In this document: positions 53,793-64,000 of the stretch, in pieces
How the letters are laid out: each line of letters starts with the position of its first letter
How positions within the stretch are numbered: the stretch's first letter is position 1
Assembly (NCBI GenBank): GCA_014218235.1
Contig: CM024755.1
Span: 166,649,941 to 166,713,940 of the forward strand
Direction of reading: 5' to 3'
Length of the DNA stretch: 64,000 bases
Source of the DNA: Colocasia esculenta
Taxonomy: Eukaryota > Streptophyta > Magnoliopsida > Alismatales > Araceae
Translations under genes and position numbers: made by a program
The notes under the pieces: generated by a model
Told to the model about the DNA's origin: nothing
Databases searched by the model: none
The model's input: the letters and a program-made list of their open reading frames with translations, nothing else

Positions 53793-55565
53793 ATGGCAGC
53801 CCAAGGTCACTTCGAAGGTCAGTCTGTCAACAGACCTCCTTTGTTCGACGGTGAAGATTATACGTATTGGAAGACCAGGATGGAATACTTTCTACAAGGC
53901 CACGATTATCAAATCTGGTCAATAGTGGAAGAAGGTGATCTGGTCGTCACAAATGAGAAAGCACAATGGACAGATGAAGATAGAAAGAAAATCTCCTTGA
54001 ACTGTAAAGCTAAGAGCATTCTATGTTGTGCTCTAAGCAAGAAGGAGTTCAACAGAGTTTCAGCATGCAAATCCTCCATGGAAATGTGGGAAAAGTTAAG
54101 GATTACATATGAAGGTACAGACAAAGTAAAGGAGACAAGAATCGACATTCTTGTCACTCAGTATGAAAGATTTCAAATGCAAACAGGTGAGTCTATTACC
54201 CAAATGTTTAGTAGATTTACTGACATCACTAATGGCCTAGCAAGTCTAGGAAAGTCATATGAGAATGCAGATATGGTAAGGAAGATTCTCAGATCCTTGC
54301 CATCTTCATGGACGGCAAAGGTCACAGCTATCGAAGAAGCTAATGATCTTAAGAGAATGTCAGTAGAAAAACTCATCGGGTCTCTCATGGCCCATGAAAT
54401 AAACATGGAAAGACTAGGAGAATCCTCCAGTAGAAAGAAGCAGTCAAATGCGCTTAAAGCTAATGGGGACTCATCAGAAGAATCCTTAGATAACAGTGAA
54501 GATAGCAAAGATAGTGATGATGAAGAAGCCATGCTCTCAAGAAGATTGCAGAGAATCTTGGCAAAGAAGAAGAAGTTCCAGTCTGGTAGGAGGTACTTCA
54601 AGAAAAACAAAGATCTCAAGAGACCAGATGGAAAAGATCAGAAGAGGAATGAGCCACTTTGCTATGAATGCAAGAAACCTGGACATATCAAGGCAGACTG
54701 TCCAATGCTAAAGAAAAATGATCACAAGAAGAAGGACAGCTCCAAGAAGTTCAGAAGATTCAAAAAGAAAGCCATGGCAGCTGCATGGGACAACAGCAGC
54801 GACTCAGACAGTGAGTCAAGCTCCAGCAGTGAAGAAGAAGAAGCCAACCTGGCTCTTATGGCAAATACCGAGGATAAGGTAACATCTGATTCCTCTTTCG
54901 ATTCCTGTAATGACTCAGATTCGGATAATTTGGAAAGTGCATTTAATGAACTCTACGATAAGTATAAAGAAGTGTGTAAACTACTTAAGCTAAGCAAGAA
55001 AAATATCACATGTCTCGAAAATACCAACTCAGATTTAAAATCTGAAAATGAAGAACTAGAAAAACAAATAATTGAGCTTAAGAGAAGAAATGAACTATTA
55101 TGTGAAAACTTAAAAGACAAGAACAGAAAAATCATTGACCTAGAAAAACAGGAAAGCTCAGATGATTTAAGAAAAACGGTAAATGAATTAAATGAAGAAA
55201 ACAATACACTAGCAAGCACCTTAGAAAAGTTTACAAATGGAAAGAATTCCTTATTATTAAAAGGTGCTAGAAGATCTGGTAAGAATAAACGAGGTTTAGG
55301 TTACATACCGCCAGAAAATGAAGAAGAAATAATCTATCCAGAAAAATATCCAACTCCTAAGTTCACTCCAGAACAAGATGTGGCATATAAAGCGAATTTT
55401 AAATACATAGAAAGAGTGACAATAACATCATGTTGTAATCACTGTAATAAGCTAGGACATTTAAAATCCACCTGTCCAACAAGACATAAGAAGTGGATAA
55501 TAAAAAGTAAAAATAATGATACTGACCCATCAGGACCCAAAGGAACTTGGGTACCTAAATCTTGA
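53793..55565 (+). CDS. gag: Sirevirus Gag, copy 2
   Basis: 590 codons; the translation is the same as copy 1 as far as I can read, with both zinc knuckles and the coiled coil. It ends in the same TGATG overlap with pol. Near-identity argues that the tandem formed recently or is kept uniform by gene conversion. Confidence 0.95.
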   Translation: MAAQGHFEGQSVNRPPLFDGEDYTYWKTRMEYFLQGHDYQIWSIVEEGDLVVTNEKAQWTDEDRKKISLNCKAKSILCCALSKKEFNRVSACKSSMEMWEKLRITYEGTDKVKETRIDILVTQYERFQMQTGESITQMFSRFTDITNGLASLGKSYENADMVRKILRSLPSSWTAKVTAIEEANDLKRMSVEKLIGSLMAHEINMERLGESSSRKKQSNALKANGDSSEESLDNSEDSKDSDDEEAMLSRRLQRILAKKKKFQSGRRYFKKNKDLKRPDGKDQKRNEPLCYECKKPGHIKADCPMLKKNDHKKKDSSKKFRRFKKKAMAAAWDNSSDSDSESSSSSEEEEANLALMANTEDKVTSDSSFDSCNDSDSDNLESAFNELYDKYKEVCKLLKLSKKNITCLENTNSDLKSENEELEKQIIELKRRNELLCENLKDKNRKIIDLEKQESSDDLRKTVNELNEENNTLASTLEKFTNGKNSLLLKGARRSGKNKRGLGYIPPENEEEIIYPEKYPTPKFTPEQDVAYKANFKYIERVTITSCCNHCNKLGHLKSTCPTRHKKWIIKSKNNDTDPSGPKGTWVPKS

Positions 55566-58500
55566 TGTCTTTATTTCAGGCTAACCTTCGAGCATCCAAA
55601 TGGTATTTGGATAGTGGGTGCTCAAGGCACATGACAGGAAACCTGAAGCTTTTCTCCCATCTTCAAGATGAAGAAGGAACAGTCACTTATGGAGATAATG
55701 GAAAAGGAACTGTAGTAGGCAGTGGATCAGTTAACAGCAAAGGAAAAACAGTCATAGAAGATGTACTGTTAGTCAAAGGTTTAAAGCACAACCTCATAAG
55801 TATTAGTCAGCTGTGTGATAGAGGACATCAAATCAAATTTCAAGAGTCAAAATGCAGCATACTAAAGGATGGAGCAGTCATCTTTGAAGCAAATAGAGAG
55901 AAGAATCTGTACGTGCTCTACCTTGAAGAACTCAAAGAGCAAAATGTGTGTCTGGCAGCCAGCAAAGACAAATCAACCGATCTGTGGCACAGAAGGTTAG
56001 GCCACTGCAGCTTGGATGGCATGAGCAAGCTCAGAAAGAGAAACCTTGTGGAAGGACTACCGAAAATCAATGGTAAATTAGAAAGTGTTTGCAGACCTTG
56101 TGCTAAGGGAAAGCACACTAAGAGTTCCTTCAAGTCAAAGACGGTGGTGACCACCTCAAAACCCTTAGAGCTCCTACATATGGATCTATTTGGGCCAATG
56201 AGAACTACCAGTCTTGGAGGAAAGAATTTCGGATTTGTTATAGTAGATGACTACTCAAGATTCACATGGGTATCTTTCTTAGAACATAAAAATGACACTT
56301 TTGATAATTTTGTTAGTTTCAGCAGAAAAATCCAGAAAGATCAGAAGTTCAGCATAGTATCCATTCGATCTGATCATGGTGGTGAGTTCCAAAATGAAAA
56401 GTTTGCTAGATTCTGTGATGATCAAGGAATTCAGCACAATTTCTCAGCACCAAGGACACCGCAGCAAAATGGTATAGCCGAACGGAAGAACCGAACTCTC
56501 TTGGATATGGCAAGAACTATGCTTTGTGAATATGAGTTACCAAGATATTTCTGGGCAGAAGCAGTCAACACAGCCAGCTACATTGTCAACAGAGTCATGA
56601 TCAGGCCAATCCTGAAGAAGACTGCATATGAGCTGTTTAAAGGGAAGAAACCAAAGATCAGCCATTTCAGAACTTTTGGATGTCCTTGCTTTATTCACAA
56701 CAACGGAAAAAGGGATATTGGTAAGTTGGATGCCAAATCAGATGAAGGCATCTTCATGGGGTACACCTCTAAACCCAAAGGCTATAGAGTATTTAATAAA
56801 CGTACTTTATTGATTGAACAGTCTGTACACATTATTTTTGATGAAACTAATCCCTCCTTGAGAAAGGAAGTAGAGAGTGATATCGATGACGCAGATGAAC
56901 TGTCCAATAAACTGAAAGACACATCACTTGAAGATAAGGATGATCCGCCTCTGGAAGAAATGCAACAAGAAGAAATTTCTCATGAAACTCTTCCAAAGGA
57001 ATGGAGATACAAGAAAGATCACCCACCTGAAAACATTATTGGTGATCCATCGGTAGGGGTAAGAACAAGAGGTAACTTGATTCCTTGTGATTACCTCGCT
57101 TTTGTTTCTCAATTAGAGCCTAAGACAGTCAATGAAGCCCTAACTGACGAATCCTGGATAATAGCAATGCAAGATGAATTAAATCAATTCAAGAGAAACC
57201 AAGTATGGTCACTTGTTCCTAGACCATCAGACCATCCTGTGATCGGCACTAAATGGGTGTTCAGAAACAAATTGGATGAATCTGGTGTAATTCTAAGAAA
57301 CAAGGCCAGACTGGTGGCTCAAGGCTATTGTCAAGAGGAAGGCATAGATTTTGATGAAACCTATGCACCAGTGGCTAGACTTGAGGCCATTAGAATGCTA
57401 CTAGCTTATGCTTCTGCATTAGATTTAAAGTTATTTCAAATGGATGTTAAATCTGCATTTCTAAATGGTTTTATAAAAGAAGAAGTTTATGTGGAACAAC
57501 CGCCGGGTTTTGATGATACAGACTTTCCGAATCATGTTTTTAAGTTGCATAAGGCTCTATATGGTTTAAAACAAGCACCTAGAGCCTGGTATGAAAGACT
57601 TAGTTCTTTTCTCACAAAACATGGTTTCAATAGAGGTCAAGTAGATAGCACTCTTTTTATAAAAACAAAAGCCAAAAATATACTGTTGGTTCAAATTTAT
57701 GTGGATGACATCATCTTTGGATCTACTGATGAATCCTTGTGCAAGTATTTTGAAAAGCTAATGCAGGGGGAATTTGAGATGAGTATGATGGGAGAGCTCA
57801 ACTACTTCCTTGGACTTCAAATCAAACAAGGAAAGGAAGGAATTCACATCTGTCAAGCAAAGTACACCAGAGAACTGCTGAAGAAATTTGGATTTGAAAA
57901 CACCAAGCCACTGTCAACACCAATGAGTACATCAACTAGGTTGGACAATGACAAGGATGGTAAGAAAGTAGATCAAAAGATCTACAGAGGTATGATAGGT
58001 TCATTACTTTATCTAACCGCAAGTAGACCTGATATATTATTTAGTGTATGCATGTGTGCTAGATATCAAGCCGACCCTAGAGAATCACATTTAATTTCTG
58101 TCAAAAGGATTTTCAGATACTTAGCCAGGACTCATGATCTAGGACTATGGTATCCAAACTCCTGTGATGTAAAATTAGTAGGGTATTCTGATGCTGATTA
58201 TGCTGGATGCAAGGTAGATAGAAAAAGCACCAGTGGTTGCTGTCAATTTCTTGCAGGGTGTTTAATCTCATGGTCCTCAAGGAAACAAAATTCAGTAGCA
58301 CTATCTACAGCTGAAGCCGAGTACGTAGCTGCTGGAAGTTGCTGTACACAACTCTTATGGATAAAGCAACAACTTGAGGATTTTGGACTCAAAGTCAAGA
58401 AAATTCCTCTGCTATGTGACAACACCAGCGCTATCAACCTCACCAAAAATCCAATTCAGCACTCCAGGACCAAACATATTGAGGTCAGATACCATTTTAT

Positions 58501-58639
58501 TCGTGATCATGTAGCAAATGGCAATATTGAAATATCGTTTATTGATACAAATAATCAGCTAGCAGATATTTTCACAAAGGCCTTACCTGAAGAGAGATTT
58601 ACATCTCTTAGAAGGGAGTTAGGCATGTGTATTTTGTGA
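55565..58639 (+). CDS. pol: Sirevirus Pol, copy 2
   Basis: 1,024 codons from the ATG; the translation appears identical to copy 1, with DSG protease, the D-D-E integrase triad, the YVDD RT box and RNase H. One silent A/G difference is visible (CTAAAG against CTGAAG near 57880). All motifs needed for replication by family are present. Confidence 0.95.
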   Translation: MSLFQANLRASKWYLDSGCSRHMTGNLKLFSHLQDEEGTVTYGDNGKGTVVGSGSVNSKGKTVIEDVLLVKGLKHNLISISQLCDRGHQIKFQESKCSILKDGAVIFEANREKNLYVLYLEELKEQNVCLAASKDKSTDLWHRRLGHCSLDGMSKLRKRNLVEGLPKINGKLESVCRPCAKGKHTKSSFKSKTVVTTSKPLELLHMDLFGPMRTTSLGGKNFGFVIVDDYSRFTWVSFLEHKNDTFDNFVSFSRKIQKDQKFSIVSIRSDHGGEFQNEKFARFCDDQGIQHNFSAPRTPQQNGIAERKNRTLLDMARTMLCEYELPRYFWAEAVNTASYIVNRVMIRPILKKTAYELFKGKKPKISHFRTFGCPCFIHNNGKRDIGKLDAKSDEGIFMGYTSKPKGYRVFNKRTLLIEQSVHIIFDETNPSLRKEVESDIDDADELSNKLKDTSLEDKDDPPLEEMQQEEISHETLPKEWRYKKDHPPENIIGDPSVGVRTRGNLIPCDYLAFVSQLEPKTVNEALTDESWIIAMQDELNQFKRNQVWSLVPRPSDHPVIGTKWVFRNKLDESGVILRNKARLVAQGYCQEEGIDFDETYAPVARLEAIRMLLAYASALDLKLFQMDVKSAFLNGFIKEEVYVEQPPGFDDTDFPNHVFKLHKALYGLKQAPRAWYERLSSFLTKHGFNRGQVDSTLFIKTKAKNILLVQIYVDDIIFGSTDESLCKYFEKLMQGEFEMSMMGELNYFLGLQIKQGKEGIHICQAKYTRELLKKFGFENTKPLSTPMSTSTRLDNDKDGKKVDQKIYRGMIGSLLYLTASRPDILFSVCMCARYQADPRESHLISVKRIFRYLARTHDLGLWYPNSCDVKLVGYSDADYAGCKVDRKSTSGCCQFLAGCLISWSSRKQNSVALSTAEAEYVAAGSCCTQLLWIKQQLEDFGLKVKKIPLLCDNTSAINLTKNPIQHSRTKHIEVRYHFIRDHVANGNIEISFIDTNNQLADIFTKALPEERFTSLRRELGMCIL

Positions 58640-59029
58640 AAAGATCTTCATTTAAAGCTGGTATAAAAATTCTCAGAATTTAAGAAGGTTCTCTCTCTCT
58701 CTCTTTCTGTGTCAAAATCAATTCAAAAGTCTCAGTTTAAGCGTTCCGTCCGATAAGTCATAGTCCTTCAAGGCGGTCAACCTCGCTTGTCGTTTTCTGA
58801 CGCCTCACCTTTTGGAGCATTTATATTCTTTAAATCGATGCGTTAACGATTCCTCTTCCTCATTCACTTTTTCCCCTCTTTCGTCCCGACGCATGAGCCG
58901 ATGCCCTAGCGACTCTTGCCTCTACCCTCTGCAAATTTGAAGCTTCCATCTCCTTCCCGCGAAATCGTTTGAGGGTTTCCTCTCATCACCCTTCTCGTCA
59001 CCCCTTCAAACCTTCTCCCACCTGAATCC
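58640..59029 (+). promoter_or_regulatory. Leader-like spacer before ORF3, copy 2
   Basis: Same sequence as 47479-47868, including the CT run and the upstream ORF. Confidence 0.4.
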
Positions 59030-62000
59030 ATGGCCGCACCAGCTATTGCCGGAAGTGTGGGTGGCTACAGCGCCGAATACCTCTCCCCAGCGCAGGAGGA
59101 GCGTTTCACCTTTGTGAAGACAAAGCTCTGTGGTCACAAGGAAGTAGATGTTTCAGATCTGCAGAAAAATGGAATGAGCAGCCTCATTGAGAAGATCGAC
59201 CAGATGAAGTGGAAAGGGCTTACCACTTGCTCAGAGGTAAGTTATCCGGACCTGGTAAAGGCGTTCTTTGTATGCTTAAGAACAGAAGAAGATGGGGCCC
59301 TCGTTTCTTCAGTCAAGGGCACCGTAATCAGAATCGACCAGGAATTGCTTAGGATGCTATTTGGAGTAAGCATATCGGGCTTCAGTGGAATTCATTCTGT
59401 AGATACCCAAGAAAAGGGTTTGGGGATTGTTGGGCCAGGGTTCAAGATGAGGGATGGCAAGCTAGATATCAATCAGTTAAGTGCCTTCAACCGCCTCCTT
59501 CACTTTATCGTTTGTCAGATTTTGGTTCCCCGAAGTGCAACCTTCTCCGCTTGCACTAAGGCTGACTCCGATCTGATGTACTGGGCCATTAAAAATGAGG
59601 AAATCAATATGGCCGCAGTGATGATGGAGAGAATGAAATTTGCCAGGGAGCAGATTTGGGACACTAAAAGCAAGTTGAATGTGTCCCTTCCCTATGCCCA
59701 TTTACTCACCAGAATCTTCAGACACTTCGGTGTAGATGTCTCAGGGGCAGTTGTGGAGAAGATGGGCCAAGCTATCAGGTCCAGAAACTTAAAGAAGAGC
59801 GGTTTTTCAGTAGTCAATGGGGTCTGGTTCAAGGCTTCAGTTGCAGAAGGTGAAGGTCTCATTGGTGAGCCTTCAGTTACTCAAACCCAGTCAGAGGCAG
59901 ATTCTGTGATGCCCGAATTGCCACTGGAATCAGGTTCTGTTCCAGTCTTTGTAGAAACAGAGCAGGAAGGGCCATCTATGGCCAGAAATCAGTCAGAGGC
60001 AGCAACAGCAGTGAGGGCAGAGGAAGACAGGCCAGCTACAGCAGATCCAGTTGTGCCTCCTGTTGAAAGGAGAATTGAGGACATTCTTCCTGAAGACATC
60101 CTGCCTGTTATGGAGCAGTCTGTGGCATCAGGCCACATCTTTGAAGACGGTCCAGTAGAAGAAGAGCAGCAAAATCCTAAGGATAATTCAATGGAAATGG
60201 ATGCTCCCTGTCAGGGGGAGACTGGTGCAGTTGCAGAAGATGCTCCACTTGAGGGGGAGCAATCCCAAGAGACACCAGATGTTGCACCTCCAGCCACCAG
60301 CGATCAGGAGGAAGACCAGAGAGAGTCTGAAAATTTGGATGCCAGAGAAGGGGAGACAGCTAGTTCATCAAGCTCTGATGAGGACAATAATCCACCTCCT
60401 CCAGCTACAAAGGGCAAAGAGAAAGATATAGCTCCTGAAGTACCCCTTTTAGCTGATGCACCATTTGAAAGACAGGTCAAGCAAAAGATTATCATCAATT
60501 TAAAACCTGTGATTGAGAGGTTGGATGCTCAGGGTGAGCTGCTTTGCTCACTTCAGACTGATGTGAACTCCATCTTTCTAAGCCAAGCTTCAGCCCGCAA
60601 GGAATTGGTTCAGATTCGCTCTGCCATGACATGGTTTCATCAGGAAATGGGGACCATGAAGAATATGCTATCTGACATCCTTCAGGCAGTTGGAGCTCAA
60701 GCTCCTGCTCCTCCAGCAGCTCAGGAGCCTCACTCAAGTGTACCTGAGCCCTCCGGGCAGTCAGCAGCAGCAGCAGAAGCCCCAGCTGAAGAGTCAGGGC
60801 CAACAGGGCCAGCTGAAGAGTCAGGGCCAGCTGAAGAGTCAGGGCCATCAGGGCCAGCTGAAGATTCAAGGCCATCAGGGCCAGTTGTGATGGAATCAGG
60901 GCCACCAGGGCCGGCAGTGTTGGATCCTTTGCCTCCCTTGCCTGAAGAAGTGGTTTCAGATCCTCCACCCCTTGCTCCCACTTCTACCAACACTCCCATT
61001 CCTCCTTCTCCACCCTCTAACTCCACAGCTCCACCTGCTCCACCTCCCTTCAAAAAGCCCAGATCCAGGCCCATTTCCTCTCCCACACCTTTTCCTCCTC
61101 ATCCCATCACATCCTCTCCTGTTTCTTCTACTTCTCATCTTTCCTCTGCTCAAGAATTTGAGGCCCCTCCAGCATCCTCAGCTGGAGCCTCATCCTCTTC
61201 TGGTACATCTTCACTTCCAGAAGTAGGATCTCTCAATTCTGATGCATTTCTGAACCCCCCTGCACCTCCCTCCTTTATCACTATTATTCCTACAGATGTC
61301 CAAGTCGACTCACCCTTTCTTGATAAAATCAAGGATGAGTTTGAAGAGGTCATTCTTAAATCTGTGCTAAAGGTAGGTGACCACCTTTCCAAGACAGACT
61401 CTTCCAGTACTGTCTCCAAGAAACGAAAGCTTTCTTCCTCCACATCTCCTCTTTACCCTCCCTTGTGGTTTTCTCTTACAGTCACCCACAAGCATACCTC
61501 TCTGTACAAAGAATACCTTCAAAAGGTTGTCTTTGCCACTCTTCACAATCTTCCTTTTCTTAACCTCTCTGACCATTTAGATGTTATTCTTCCCTATACT
61601 CCTCTGTCTAAAGCCGACAAATCCAAAATCTTCTCCTCAGCCCACTCCAAAACTGAGGAGCAATGGGCTAAATCTCATAAAGATCTGTACAGTCGCTTCC
61701 TTCAGGCTAAGGCAGCAAGGTTTCCACCCAGGGATCACTCCTTGACCCTTTCTGAGTGGTTCCAGTTTCACCACCAGAACACCTGGGCTCCTGCCATTCA
61801 GAAGCTCATCAAGCTGGTCAGGCATTTCCAAACATTCAACAACTACAGGTATCTCAACAATTTACCTGAAGTTCAGCTCAGCCAGTTCAAGAGAGCCATC
61901 AAGGTCCTAACCCACTCTGAGCAGTCTGAGGAAATCAGAGTAGATTTTGCCACTCTTAATTTACCTGAAGAGATTTTCCTGCCTCAGATTCATTTCCTGA

Positions 62001-62674
62001 TTATGGAATCTTCGGTTGGTTCCATCATTTTTGAGCGTTTTGCAAGGGTTATGGGCAGAATCAAGATTCAGAAAGGCCTTCAGGTTGGTTTTCCTAGATT
62101 TCTTTTCCGGGAATACCATAGAGGGTTTGTCAACTCTGCTGTCCTTGCCCCTCTCCTCTCAGAATGTGAAAGGCTGAATGCCTCCGATTGGTCCAAGCTT
62201 TACTCTCTGTCTGCTCAGCAGCTAGCACATCTGAATGCTGCTCAAGCCAGGGAAGGAAAAGCTCCTATCTCTCCTGCAACCTTCTTGGATATGAATTCAA
62301 TCCAGCTGGTCTTTGATCCCTACCACGTTTGGGCTGAAAGATACAAAGTGTTTTTAGCTCTTCGCCAGGAACTCAAGGACAAACAGATTTTCTACCCTGT
62401 CACCATGGATCAGTTTCTTGCCTGTGCAAGTTTTGGTAAAACAATCATCACCTGCTCCTCCATGGATCCAGACGAGTATGACCTGTTTCTTACCAAGCAG
62501 CGCAGCCTCTATCTATCCAAGATGGCTCCAATCATGGGACCATCCTTCTCCATTGAGAGCGGTGCCTTTAGGCAATTCTTCAAGCGTCAGGAAGAGCAAG
62601 CCTGGGAAGCTATTTCTCATTATGCCTCCCTTCTCTCTCCTGCTTATTATTTGCCTGTACCTCCTCAATCTTAA
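59030..62674 (+). CDS. Third Sirevirus ORF, copy 2 (1,214 aa, unknown function)
   Basis: As copy 1 but with nine extra residues in the SGPAEE-repeat part near 60800 (TGPAEESGP inserted). The insertion is a 27-bp duplication within a run of short repeats and keeps the frame. The N-terminal domain, coiled coil, KKRKL motif and C-terminal domain are unchanged. Maintenance of a 3.6-kb frame in both copies fits a working gene, though the copies may simply be too young to have decayed. Confidence 0.85.
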   Translation: MAAPAIAGSVGGYSAEYLSPAQEERFTFVKTKLCGHKEVDVSDLQKNGMSSLIEKIDQMKWKGLTTCSEVSYPDLVKAFFVCLRTEEDGALVSSVKGTVIRIDQELLRMLFGVSISGFSGIHSVDTQEKGLGIVGPGFKMRDGKLDINQLSAFNRLLHFIVCQILVPRSATFSACTKADSDLMYWAIKNEEINMAAVMMERMKFAREQIWDTKSKLNVSLPYAHLLTRIFRHFGVDVSGAVVEKMGQAIRSRNLKKSGFSVVNGVWFKASVAEGEGLIGEPSVTQTQSEADSVMPELPLESGSVPVFVETEQEGPSMARNQSEAATAVRAEEDRPATADPVVPPVERRIEDILPEDILPVMEQSVASGHIFEDGPVEEEQQNPKDNSMEMDAPCQGETGAVAEDAPLEGEQSQETPDVAPPATSDQEEDQRESENLDAREGETASSSSSDEDNNPPPPATKGKEKDIAPEVPLLADAPFERQVKQKIIINLKPVIERLDAQGELLCSLQTDVNSIFLSQASARKELVQIRSAMTWFHQEMGTMKNMLSDILQAVGAQAPAPPAAQEPHSSVPEPSGQSAAAAEAPAEESGPTGPAEESGPAEESGPSGPAEDSRPSGPVVMESGPPGPAVLDPLPPLPEEVVSDPPPLAPTSTNTPIPPSPPSNSTAPPAPPPFKKPRSRPISSPTPFPPHPITSSPVSSTSHLSSAQEFEAPPASSAGASSSSGTSSLPEVGSLNSDAFLNPPAPPSFITIIPTDVQVDSPFLDKIKDEFEEVILKSVLKVGDHLSKTDSSSTVSKKRKLSSSTSPLYPPLWFSLTVTHKHTSLYKEYLQKVVFATLHNLPFLNLSDHLDVILPYTPLSKADKSKIFSSAHSKTEEQWAKSHKDLYSRFLQAKAARFPPRDHSLTLSEWFQFHHQNTWAPAIQKLIKLVRHFQTFNNYRYLNNLPEVQLSQFKRAIKVLTHSEQSEEIRVDFATLNLPEEIFLPQIHFLIMESSVGSIIFERFARVMGRIKIQKGLQVGFPRFLFREYHRGFVNSAVLAPLLSECERLNASDWSKLYSLSAQQLAHLNAAQAREGKAPISPATFLDMNSIQLVFDPYHVWAERYKVFLALRQELKDKQIFYPVTMDQFLACASFGKTIITCSSMDPDEYDLFLTKQRSLYLSKMAPIMGPSFSIESGAFRQFFKRQEEQAWEAISHYASLLSPAYYLPVPPQS

Positions 62675-62747
62675 TGAATGGATTGTGCTCCTTCTCCTCA
62701 TTGTCTCTTATTCTTTGTCTCTTTCCTTTTGCTTTTTGCTTAATGAC

Positions 62748-62882
62748 AAAAAGGGGGAGAATGATTACCTACTTGTGTCTGACACATTCCTGAATCATGA
62801 CTCAAGTACTTTAATTCCTGTTTAATACTCAGTACTACTTAAATATTGATCATAGTTTTGTCATCACCAAAAAGGGGGAGAT
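62748..62882 (+). promoter_or_regulatory. Duplicated polypurine tracts before LTR 3
   Basis: AAAAAGGGGGAGAA at ~62748 and AAAAAGGGGGAGA at 62869-62881, arranged as before LTR 2. Confidence 0.85.
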
Positions 62883-64000
62883 TGATGAACAGTCCATCCC
62901 CATGTACTTTTAAATTAATTACTTGCCTATTTTGGTGATAAACAAAACACTGTCAAAAGTTTCTCTAACCTTGTTTATCTAGCCATAAGCACAGGAATTA
63001 CCCAAAGAAAGTCAAGCATTTGTGGTAAGTCTTACATACATCTTTTTTCAGAAGAGCCATAATAATTCCTTCATTAATCGTAACGACTTCTTCAGAAGTT
63101 ATAACGACTTGCTCATTATAACGACTCTGTAAGTTATCGTAACGACTTCTTCAGAAGTTATAACGACTTGCTCATTATAACGACTCTGTAAGTTATCGTA
63201 ACGACTTCTTCAGAAGTTATAACGACTTGCTCATTATAACGACTCTGTAAGTTATCGTAACGACTTCTTCAGAAGTTATAACGACTTGCTCATTATAACG
63301 ACTCTGTAAGTTATCGTAACGACTTCTTCAGAAGTTATAACGACTTGCTCATTATAACGACTCTGTAAGTTATCGTAACGACTTCTTCAGAAGTTATAAC
63401 GACTTGCTCATTATAACGACTCTGTAAGTTATCGTAACGACTTCTTCAGAAGTTATAACGACTTGCTCGTCATAACGACTCTGTAAGTTGTCGTAACGAT
63501 TTCTTTAGAAAGTTACAACGACTTGCCATGTTTCATAACGATTTCTTTTGAGAGCTACAACGACTTGCCATGTTTCATAACGATTTCTTTTATCATCTGT
63601 TATAGAACGACTTGGTTGTGGTAACGATTTCATAAGTTATCATAACGACTTCTTATCAGTCTACAGCAACTTGATCATAACGATTCTATCAGATTTTCAC
63701 AACGACTGCATAAGTCATGTTTCCATTAATTAAATGTTTTTCCTTGATTTAATCTACGTTGAATAGTCAAAGTCGCATCTCGTCTGATTGACTGCCATGC
63801 ATTTAATAAAGACTGAACGTATCTCTGCATGGACACAGAACATATCTTCCATTCTCGTGTATTCTCTGCATGCATCTTTTAGAACGATAAAGTATTACTA
63901 CTATATTTGTGTCTATCTGCTTTGACGTTGATTGACATCTGGAGATAGTATAGCTGTCTACCATTAAAGCTCAACCTTGCAGAACCTTAAGGATGTACTA
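62883..64000 (+). repeat. Young Sirevirus LTR 3, 5' part, cut by the window edge
   Basis: It begins TGATGAACAG and follows LTR 1 to the window end. It has one more 59-bp unit than LTRs 1 and 2. Confidence 0.95.
63077..63489 (+). repeat. 59-bp tandem array, 7 copies (LTR 3)
   Basis: Units start at 63077 and every 59 bases; the seventh has the CTCGTC variant. The extra copy is among the identical leading units. Confidence 0.95.

Larger units (their letters stand above)
40534..64000 (+). mobile_element. Young Sirevirus tandem: LTR-internal-LTR-internal-LTR
   Basis: LTRs start at 40534, 51696 and 62883 (TGATGAACAG). Two internal regions are nearly identical: gag and pol translations look the same, and the visible differences are single bases and a 27-bp in-frame insertion in the third ORF of copy 2. 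Spacing is 11,162 and 11,187 bases. Gag has two zinc knuckles; multiple AAAAAGGGGGAGA tracts precede each downstream LTR, a Sirevirus trait. The unit sits in the Tat integrase gene. A shared middle LTR is what unequal recombination between LTRs produces. Both copies look coding-competent. Confidence 0.93.

Overview
The window is a block of nested transposable elements from a flowering-plant nuclear genome. The evidence is the set of plant-type elements present: Sirevirus-type Ty1/copia, Tekay/Del-type and Tat-type Ty3/gypsy, and a CACTA (En/Spm-type) DNA transposon. LTR primer-binding sites match plant initiator tRNA-Met, and the transposase genes carry introns. I cannot name the species. I see no ordinary host gene; the nearest thing is a B3-like DNA-binding domain inside the CACTA element.

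Layout. (1) 1-565: 3' end of an LTR from an unknown, probably gypsy, element that appears inserted in the 5' LTR of the next one. (2) 566-10450: an old Sirevirus (Sirevirus-A) with broken gag and pol, a small inverted RT segment plus foreign LTR-like DNA in its RT, and a complete 1.85-kb 3' LTR. It sits in the 5' LTR of (3). (3) 10451-32966: a decayed Tekay-like gypsy element. (4) 18007-31102: a ~13-kb CACTA element inside the 3' LTR of (3). It carries a B3-like ORF, a decayed TNPD transposase gene, and a second transposase gene of 11 exons that reads open throughout. One intron of that gene holds 17 copies of a 182/184-bp satellite. (5) 32967-34921: AT-rich DNA without genes. (6) 34922-35640: a minus-strand Tat-type gypsy fragment. 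(7) 35946-40533: the 3' half of another Tat element on the minus strand (LTR, antisense ORF, integrase). Its integrase gene is interrupted by (8). (8) 40534-64000: a young Sirevirus tandem, LTR-internal-LTR-internal-LTR, the last LTR running off the window. Each internal region has intact gag, pol and a third ORF of about 1,210 codons.

How the genes relate. In the young Sirevirus, gag (capsid/nucleocapsid) and pol (protease, integrase, reverse transcriptase, RNase H) form the usual replication set. The third ORF sits where some Sireviruses carry an env-like gene, but it has no evident membrane segment and has a nuclear-localisation-like motif. In the CACTA element, TNPD is the catalytic transposase; the second gene belongs to the plant transposase family usually paired with it.

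The observations I rate highest are: the CACTA gene amplified at three scales (21-bp heptads, 102-bp exon-intron units, and a 182/184-bp satellite with 366-bp dimer order); arrays of small hairpins in the LTR leaders of two unrelated-looking Sireviruses, with stems conserved or compensated while loops vary; the large third ORF; and a CACTA insertion whose right end is missing and which is flanked by a 1,184-bp direct duplication of LTR sequence.
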